Shown piece by piece: positions 56,487 to 64,000 of a stretch of 64,000 bases of DNA. The DNA is taken from NCBI GenBank assembly GCA_025435555.1, contig JAIWWG010000096.1, positions 1 through 64,000 on the forward strand. Reading direction: 5' to 3'. The notes beneath the pieces are model-generated. The model saw only the letters and a list, made by a program, of their open reading frames with translations, made no database searches and was not told where the DNA came from. A program made the position numbers and the translations under genes. How positions within the stretch are numbered: position 1 is the first letter of the stretch; each line of letters starts with the position of its first letter. Source of the stretch: Chytriomyces cf. hyalinus JEL632. Lineage: Eukaryota; Chytridiomycota; Chytridiomycetes; Chytridiales; Chytriomycetaceae.

Positions 56487-59333
56487 ATGAACAGCGAGGG
56501 AGACACCGAACAAGTCGTATCCAAACCTCCGACGCACGATGATAGCTCCGACGAAGAATACGAAGCACTGGTCCGGACGAAGCTTCCCTCGATAGTGCCA
56601 TGGCGCGTGCTGAAGAGAAAGTTTGGACGCGTGAACGTGCATGGGATGGATCCAAACGAGATATCGGAAACACGGAAACGGAACATGGCATCCATAGCAA
56701 TGGCACCGACGATCCCGTACGGATTCCAAGTGGGTGGATGTGGGCTTGTTGTGCTTCGTTCCGGATAAGCAACACAGAACAAACTTTTCTAGATCACACG
56801 CACCCTCTGCCACCCGAAGCCGTGCCTCAAAAGCGTTCTTTTTGCCTCAGCCACGCAGATGGACTGCTTCGTGTCCTTGGATCCACACCAGGTCCACGTT
56901 CTTCGCGGGCACGGACGGCCAGTCGTGCTCGACTGCCAAGTCAAGGCGAAAGCCACGGCCTTCACCGCCGTCAGTCGCTGGCTGTTTATCCCGAAGTGGA
57001 AAGTCACCGTCATCTCAACTCTACAACTGGAGCTGAAGGTACCCTCTTCGGACTCATTCAACGCTCACTGAACCCGTCCAAACATTCTTTATCCTTAAGC
57101 TTCTCAGCATGAGCTTCGAACAAATGAATTCCGTGTCAAGTGTGCAACCAGTGCTAAGGTGGGATAGAGTGCACTCAATTCGTTTAAACTCTAACCACTG
57201 ATCTGAACCACTCACTTCAACTGCTCGAATGCACAGCTTACAATTCAGAGAAGACACGGACGAACTAATTGCGGGCGGCGTCGGAAATATCCGGGTATGC
57301 TTTGAAGCACGATCCTTTTGTTTGTTATTCAACTCACATCCCCATCCATCACATCACACAAACAGATTTGGACTTTCGATAAAAGCGGGTACGTTCAGAA
57401 CCCTTCTTACACCGCATATCTTATTCCGTGACCCCAATTTCAGATCAGCCGCAACCGGATTCAAAAGCACGCGATTAGTCATCAACGATCTGCAGGCAGG
57501 TCAGTGGGTCACGCATCTGTGCCACGACAAGGCATTCAACCGACTCTTTGCTTCCGTCGACGATTCCATCATGGTGACCATTACCGCTATCTTAAACCTG
57601 TTTATGGACTGACGCGCAAAGGCAGGTGTATAGTTACCAGACGGGAAAACGCCTGGAAACGATTTCCAACTGCCACGGTAGCTCAATCTCGTGTCTCTGT
57701 TTCTATCAACCGCTACAATATCTTATATCCGCATCCAATGATGGAATCGGTAAACTTGGAATCACAAAACCCTCATATTCACCCTAAATTCTTTTAACTT
57801 GCAGTGAAGGTTTGGACCCAACAATACAGAATCATTGTGGAGTTGCATGTCGAAACAAGTTCATCTGTGACGGGTCTTGTGATTCCATCTGCTGAAGAGT
57901 CGAAAAACCAGCAACCTTTGCCGTTACTGCTGGTTTCATACATGGACGGGTTCATCAGGCTGTGGAATCTCGAATCCGGGATATGCCTTTACGCGTAAGT
58001 TGAAATCTTGTTGTCATTCGTCTTGACTCACATAAACTCACTCCTCTCCCTCTCTTCAAACGTCAGACTGGAAACCGATCAAGACTGTCTAGGAATCAGT
58101 TGGATGCGCAAAGACACATTCTTGAGCTACTCGCATGAAAAAATCTCAATTTGGAACTTGAATCGCTTTTTTACCACGTTTTCTGATTCTGGATCGCAAG
58201 TTACGCATTTGAAGAGAATCGAGGCGGGGAACTCATTTCCCGCACGTATTTTAATGGCTATGGATGATCGATCCATGAAACTCATCTCGCCCGTGACGGG
58301 GTCTACTCTGTTTACTGCCTTTCCTAACATGGTTGAGACCGTGATTGTTGCGATTGAGCATGATATTGCATCAGGTAATTTTACCCACTTTATTGTACAC
58401 ACTGGTTGATCTTGATATTATCTACAGCAATGATCTGGATGTTAAGTGGAAGTGGAGACATTTCGGTATACACCACGCAATCGAATCCAGCCAGAATCGT
58501 TGACGAATGGAAAACAAAACGTAAGGCCCGCTTTTTTTTTCACCAACAAAAGTCTCGAAATGCACTGATTTGAATCCTATTTCCTTGAAGCCGGCTTCGA
58601 AAAACCCATCTGCCTGTGCGCGCTACGTAAAAAGCCAAACTCTCTTTCAGACCCAGAACATGGAGCCGTGTATGCGTTATTAGGGTAAGCCTTTGGATTT
58701 CCATATTTGAAATTGCACTGCATCGCTCAAACTTTCGGAAACCAGAGGCACAGAAGCGGGGCAGATTGTACTGATTCCAGTCAACATTCTGAATGGCGCG
58801 CAAGAAGTGATTATTCAAGCGCATGCGTCAAAGTTAATATCGATAGCTTCTTACACGGAAACCATGAAAGTCGTCTCGCTTGGAAGTGGTAAGTTATCTT
58901 GTGTATTCGATCCGACGCTTGAAAAAAACAAAAAACAAAACAAGACGGCCTCATCAAAATCTGGTCCATGTCAATATCCACTGCCCCCGCAACGCGAGAC
59001 GGAAACAAAGTTGTTGGCGGGAAGAAAGCAGCCTCCTTGATTTCATTGACATTGGACCAAACCATCTCCTCAACAACCAGTGGAACAGCGACTGATTTTA
59101 TCATGAGTTTGCGATGCAAAACACTGGCTGTTTCGTCGAGTTCGAATGTGATGTTGATGTTTGATATGGGTGGGCATGCTGCAGTTGAAAAGTCCCGGCA
59201 TCCGTCGGATGAAGACCATTCGAAACGCATTACAAGTTTGGCAGTGTTGGAGGTTTTCAACATTTTTGCATCTGGAAGCGAAGATGGTGAGAGGCCTCCA
59301 TTAAACAGGGGGTCATCAAGTTGATCTTAACGC

Positions 59334-59367
<34 letters not shown>

Positions 59368-62300
59368 ATTGTCAAGATTTGGGATGGATACGGGAACAGC
59401 CTGTTACGAGAAGTTCAATTCGGATCCTCCGTTTCATCTCTCTGCTTCGCAAACAAACGTGGAGATTTACTCGTCGGTCTAAGCGACCAAGTCGCGCTCA
59501 TAAAAGTGCAAGACTTTTTCCCATCTTTTATTCACGCAGAATTGGTCGCGCGGGCAATCGAGGTTCCGGACGATGAGATTGAAAAGCCGCTCTTTTTTGA
59601 CGAGAATTTGGACTTTTGGAGTTTATACCGCGAAACGATCCTTAAAAGCGGTAAAAATCTTTCTCGCTGGCATTTGAGTGAAGAAAAGGCGTTGGATTTT
59701 GGAGATGAGGCGCAGAATGAGGATGTTTCAAAGGAGTTGGAGTTGTTGGAGAAGAGTTATGTGGAGGCACAAGCTCAGGTAAACAAGGAAAACAACGAAA
59801 TATCGATTCAAACTACATGAAATCATTCTAACTACGCTTTTCGAATAAGAAACAAACAAAATTAGTGGAATCATGGAAACGGCAACTGCGCCACAAACGC
59901 AAGATGGAAAAACTCGCAGCATCGAACCGCGAAAAAGCCAGCAACGGACAATCAAGTTCTCCTAACCGACAGCGTCAATCATTTTCAATCGAGAATGCGG
60001 CCGGAAAAGATTCAAATGATTTCGATTCAAACGATTCTTTGGAAGGCGAAGATGCGCTTGACCTTATACCCAAGCTTATTGCGTCCGACATGAACGCGTT
60101 CGATTATGACGACGGAATGTCGTTGGAAGATAATATCAATGATCATCAGAAGCGCATGTCGAATGTAACTTCGTATCAGCGGCGGCAGCAGCAGACGGTT
60201 GATAAAATGTTGGTGGATGATGAATATCACATCCACAAGCATACAAAGTCTCAGCTGCACGATGAGAAAGAACAAAATGTCCCAGAGCAGCGCAAAAGGT
60301 CGGAGTCCATGGTGAGCTACAACGAAATATCAAATTCTGGATTCGTTGTTGATGAAATACTTACCATTCAGCCAACAACACTGCAAGAACGGCTGGACCG
60401 CCGTAAGACCACACTAGTCAACAAGCCTGTTTTATTCACCGTGAGTCAAGAACCGACACATGCGGCGAGAACACACATGATGAAAAGCAGCAGGCAAGGT
60501 GTCTCTTTCGTAACCGATTTGGGAGAAGAAATCGAGGAAACCGCAGAACCAGAGCAAGGAAAAGCATTGACCCACATTCAAGAAGCCTCCGAAGAGTCAT
60601 CAAACTCCACTGAACCACACCCCCCAGTCGCGGCTTCAATTTCGAAACCACAGGAAACGAAACCGAAAAAAGCCTCCCACGTTGGTACAAGTCAGGGCCA
60701 AGGCAGCATCCTCTCGAAACCGGCTCGCGAAGCACTGAAACAATCGAAAGCAGATGGCGCGAATCGAAAGTCACGCTTACTTCCTGCGGGCATCCCGCTC
60801 CCGAATTCTGTGGCCGCAGCGCCAGCAACCAATGCGCGATTTTCTGTACGTCGGCGGACCTCGAATATGCAGGACGCTGCTGACGACGGGAATGAACAAG
60901 GAGATGCAGTGGAGCATCAAGTTCAACCAGAAAAGGACTTTAAGCTGCCTGGCTATTTGCGCTCAAGAAGGAAGCGAGAAGAAGAAGAGGCTGCAGCAAA
61001 AGAAATGAAAAAAGCGGAAGCAAGAGCCTACTTTGAAGCAGATTTAGAAGAGGATACTGAGGAGGAGGAGGCGAAGCCTGTCGAGGTTGTTAAAAAAGGG
61101 CAGGAGGAGGAGCGGAAAGCCAGTCCAATTCTTGTAAAGCCAACCCAGGTTGAGCCGGAAGAAGTCAAAGCAGTTGTTGTAGTACCAGCAGTTACAACTG
61201 CAAATGAGGAGGTAATTATCGAAGCACCCGTGCCAACCGAAATCCCTGAAACGCGCCAAGAAAGCCCTCCCACTCCAATCCAGCCACCGCAAGAACCAAT
61301 CCCAGAAATCATTGTTGAGCCGCAGCAAGATTTGGAGGAGCAAATCATTGCAAAGCTTGAAACGAGCCGACAACCTTCCATGTTCGTTGAAAAACAGATT
61401 CACGGTCCGAGCGTCACTCGCAAGTCACCTCCACCTGCAACGTTTGAAACGCCAGTTGCTCCGCGGAAAAAGTATCCACCCAAAAAACGTGTTCCACTGG
61501 TCCCACTTTCGGCCCAAAGCGGGAATTCAAATCGTTCTGTCGCAGTGCCAGCGTCTGTGCAGTCCATCCCGCGCTCCGCTCAAAATAATGAATCTGAGGC
61601 AAGAAGTTCATCGAATTCAAGAGAGTCGACAGGCGAAGAATTTTCGGGTCATCATTTCGAGCCTGACGCGCAAACCAAGGTCATGTATCAGAGAGCCTGG
61701 AGTCTGTTGGAAATTGCGCAGGAGAATAGCACTGTGCCTGAAGTGGAGGAAAATGTGCTGACAGCATCCACGGCAAAAAGCTCAAAGGAAGCTCTTTTGG
61801 AAGAAGTGACGACGAAAGATTGGTTTCCTGGTCTTGGAGTAAGTTGCCTTTTTGTTCTCAACAACACCCTTTTCAAAAATTGCCAAAATTTTTTTTCAGG
61901 GAAAAGAGGTGAATCTTCCAAATATCTTTGCCGTTATAACAAAAGTCATGTGAGGCTTTTACGGATCTATGTCAATTCCACATGGACACCAGAAATAACC
62001 AATTACCTAACATCCAGGCACCACGGCTACTGGCGCGAAAAATGCGAGGCCTCAAAAGCCATGCTATACCTGTACCACACGTTCGAAAAAGACCTGCCGA
62101 ATGCATTTCAAGACGTTATTTTGCCGCAACTTGATCTTCTGAACGATGAACGATGGGAAGTGCGAGGCCAACTCGCGACGAACCTTGCCGCGTATCGAAT
62201 AAACCATCCAGAAATCATGCTGGCATTGATTTCTCGGCTGAATGATAAATCGGAAGCAGTCAGGTTGTTTTTACCAAAGAAATGAACCGTCCTCGTGTAA

Positions 62301-62876
62301 TTTTTCTCATCTCCATCATTCCCCCATTCATTTTTCATAAATTACAGGAGGGCCGTCAAAAACGCACTTGCAACTTTTGGAGTCTCCTCCAAAGAATCTC
62401 TCCGAAACGCGATGATTGAACTGCACATGATCCCAGCCACAAAACGAACTCAGGGAAGCGACGGGCTCGAAGGTTTCCTTCAACGTATCCAACAAAACCA
62501 ATCAAGGCGATTCAATTCAAGAAACGATGCCGTTGAAAAGTGGCGAAAAGATGTGCGCGTTTCAGTCGCACAGATGCATCGGTTTCCGTCAGTTCAAAGT
62601 ACTCTTACTTACAACCCTGAAGGTGCGTTCATGCTCTTGACGGCGGAGGAGAAGGTGGTGCATGATTTGCTGCACCAGAATGTGAGGAACCGTGCTGGGT
62701 TGGGTCAAGAAAGAGCATCTCGGTCAACAATCGATGTTTCTCTACCGCCGATTCCAAGATCCGCTTCCTTAAAAAGCTCAGACCCGTTGATACAAGGCAA
62801 TGAGAGTCATGTCAAGTTACCCCTTTTACCTGAGACGCGAAATCTTACTTCGTCTCAGTCTAAACCAACAAGTTAA
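56487..62876 (+). CDS. WD40 plus HEAT-like repeat protein (WDR87/WDR97-like)
   Basis: A large protein in many short-intron exons. The N-terminus is acidic (HDDSSDEEYEALVRTKLPSI). WD40 repeats follow, for example DTDELIAGGVGNIR|IWTFDK, RLFASVDDSIMV, LLVSYMDGFIRLWNLESG, KISIWNLNRFF, ASGSED|GIVKIWDGYG and SSLCFANKRGDLLVGLSDQV, then IEKPLFFDENLDFWSLYRE. That layout resembles animal WDR87/WDR97, large proteins linked to cilia. A long charged, disordered middle (59865-61800) is Glu/Pro-rich. The C-terminus is helical with HEAT-like repeats (FQDVILPQLDLLNDERWEVR, LISRLNDKSEAVR). The first exons (56487-57060) are uncertain: the second exon may start at 56770 or 56860. One intron (59287-59365) ends in a run of about 30 A just before its AG. 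Family assignment is tentative. Confidence 0.7.
59334..59365. repeat. Poly(A) run forming a 3' splice site
   Basis: About 30 consecutive A followed directly by G|GG, the acceptor that joins SGSED to GIVKIWDGYG. Confidence 0.75.
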
Positions 62877-63476
62877 ATCACTCAAAATAAATGAAGCCTG
62901 CAAATAGTTGTGAATGCAGTTACTGAAATGACAAACTGGATCAAGCACATTTATACCAAGATGTGCACCGTATTGCAATCTCAGAGGCTTATCTTGATGG
63001 CAATGGGCCGTTTGTGGTTTGTTCGTTTTAAGATTTGCTACAGCATCGCTTACCCTTGGGGCATGTTGTAGGTTCGGTGCATTGGGACTTTTGTTTTGCT
63101 TGTGCTCGTTCGATGGGTACCATTTGCACAGGTCCACCATTGGTCCACTAAACGCAAGCTTCAGGTGGTTCGAGGAACTTCAGTACGGAAAACCCTCCAG
63201 GATCGCTTTTGAAAACTCCCGCCACGGAGAATTCGCTCGTGACCATGTCTCTTCATCCATCATGCAAGGTCTTGTTGGACATGTCTTTGGTTGTTTTGTG
63301 GATTTAGATTGTGTGGCAAGCAATTTAAAGGAACATGAATTATAGTTGATGATTGATCTGCACGATTTCTCCTTGCAATCAGTGTGCATTTCATTCATCT
63401 CAAGCTTGAGCACACAAACTGAATGAATTTCCAAACTCCCAAAAAAAGAAAGAACAAGCAACTTGAAAAAGTCAAA
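62877..63476. other. Intergenic between convergent genes, no gene seen
   Basis: 600 bp between the stops of the WD protein and Egt1. AAATAAATG at 62884 may act in polyadenylation. Open frames on both strands lack recognisable domains. Confidence 0.45.
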
Positions 63477-64000
63477 TCAAACATCACACACCAACCGAAA
63501 CCCAGCAAACACAAACGGATACACCTCCTGATACCAATTCCTAAACGTCACCCTCTCAGCCAACCGCGGCGCCGTGGCCCAAGAAGCACCCAACACGACA
63601 CAATGCTTCCCATCGAAAAAGTCACTTGAATAACCTGGATAGATTTTACTCTGCTCATACCCGGCATGCTCTTGCATCATGGTACTTGTCCATTCCCAAC
63701 CGTCCCCGACAACGCCGGTTTCTGAAAGCACGTCTCGTGGGACCCAGCTCCGGAACCCATAGTTTCCTTCCACATCTTTGTGGAGAAAGCGGCGATAACA
63801 CGTCAACTCCATCTCTGTTGGGACTCTGTACTGCCGGTTTCCATCTTGTTTGCTTATGTATTGGCTATACGCGGCTGCTTGTGTGCCCGATACAAACACG
63901 GGCCAATTCACGCATCGGGAAATCTCGATACGGCCAAACGCCGTTTTGACAAACTCGCCATCCTCGCTCCAAGAAGCCGGGCGTAACGCTTCATTTGCCC
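63477..64000 (-). CDS. EGT1: Egt1-type ergothioneine synthase, C-terminal part
   Basis: The C-terminal FGE-sulfatase-like domain of fungal Egt1, which with its N-terminal methyltransferase makes hercynine from histidine and then joins cysteine to give hercynylcysteine sulfoxide, toward the antioxidant ergothioneine. Visible: ANEALRPASWSEDGEFVKTA, FGRIEISRCVNWPVFVSG, YRVPTEMELTCYRRF, GDGWEWTSTMMQEHAGYEQS, YPGYSSDFFDGKHCVVLGAS, and WATAPRLAERVTFRNWY then PFVFAGFRLV, the signature of the sulfoxide-synthase domain. The frame is open to the right edge of the window, so at least two thirds of the gene, including the methyltransferase domain, lie outside. The start cannot be given. Confidence 0.85.
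   Translation of the reverse strand, partial: ANEALRPASWSEDGEFVKTAFGRIEISRCVNWPVFVSGTQAAAYSQYISKQDGNRQYRVPTEMELTCYRRFLHKDVEGNYGFRSWVPRDVLSETGVVGDGWEWTSTMMQEHAGYEQSKIYPGYSSDFFDGKHCVVLGASWATAPRLAERVTFRNWYQEVYPFVFAGFRLVCDV

Noticed and set aside
63019-63345. Plus-strand frame of about 108 residues between the WD gene and Egt1
   Set aside because: No domain and a low-complexity start; better read as intergenic sequence between convergent genes.

Overview
This is a nuclear window from an intron-rich eukaryote, most likely an early-diverging zoosporic (chytrid-like) fungus. The support is short GT-AG introns of about 40-130 nt, a fungal-type Egt1 (ergothioneine) gene, a fungal-type calponin/transgelin, and a WD-repeat protein resembling the ciliary WDR87/WDR97 group, which would fit a flagellated zoospore. 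The lineage is an inference; no rRNA or tRNA gene was recognised to anchor it.

There are three compartments. (1) Compact host-gene blocks: 0.1-1.3 kb (unknown Gln-rich protein); 6.3-15.9 kb (TTC7/Ypp1, aprataxin, a WW protein, an SH3 protein, a calponin/transgelin with a Gln-rich tail); 20.6-32.5 kb (Cdc14 phosphatase, a hypothetical protein, two tandem multipass membrane proteins, DHX37/Dhr1 helicase); 56.5-64 kb (WD/HEAT protein, Egt1). (2) A dispersed low-copy repeat, here called R, carrying a USP10/Ubp3-like deubiquitinase gene. It occurs at about 1.5-6.0 kb (+), 16.1-19.9 kb (-), 32.5-41.4 kb (+) and 41.5-44.7 kb (+). Only the copy at 38.9-41.2 kb still reads as an intact enzyme; the others have lost exons, the catalytic Cys or the catalytic His. 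(3) DNA transposons inserted in R.

The transposon part is the most interesting. Element C (32892-36814) is a 3.9-kb IS630/Tc1-mariner-like (DDE_3) element with a TA target duplication, 324-bp inverted repeats that look identical, eight tandem 11-bp repeats in each inverted repeat, an apparently intact multi-exon transposase and an apparently intact accessory gene. Element B (44724-52494 plus its displaced end) is an older relative with the same two genes and the same intron just before the catalytic Glu, but with stop codons. B was hit twice. A KDZ (Kyakuja-Dileera-Zisupton) element (44790-49374) lies inside it with an 8-bp duplication ATCACACC. A PIF/Harbinger-like element (52495-56307) lies in its last bases with a 3-bp duplication CTG. 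Removing both restores B ending in CAGCTG next to its second TA.

The accessory proteins of B and C are homologous to each other and match no family I recognise. The candidate undescribed system is therefore a two-gene Tc1/mariner-like transposon family with long inverted repeats, helically phased subterminal repeats and a conserved partner protein.
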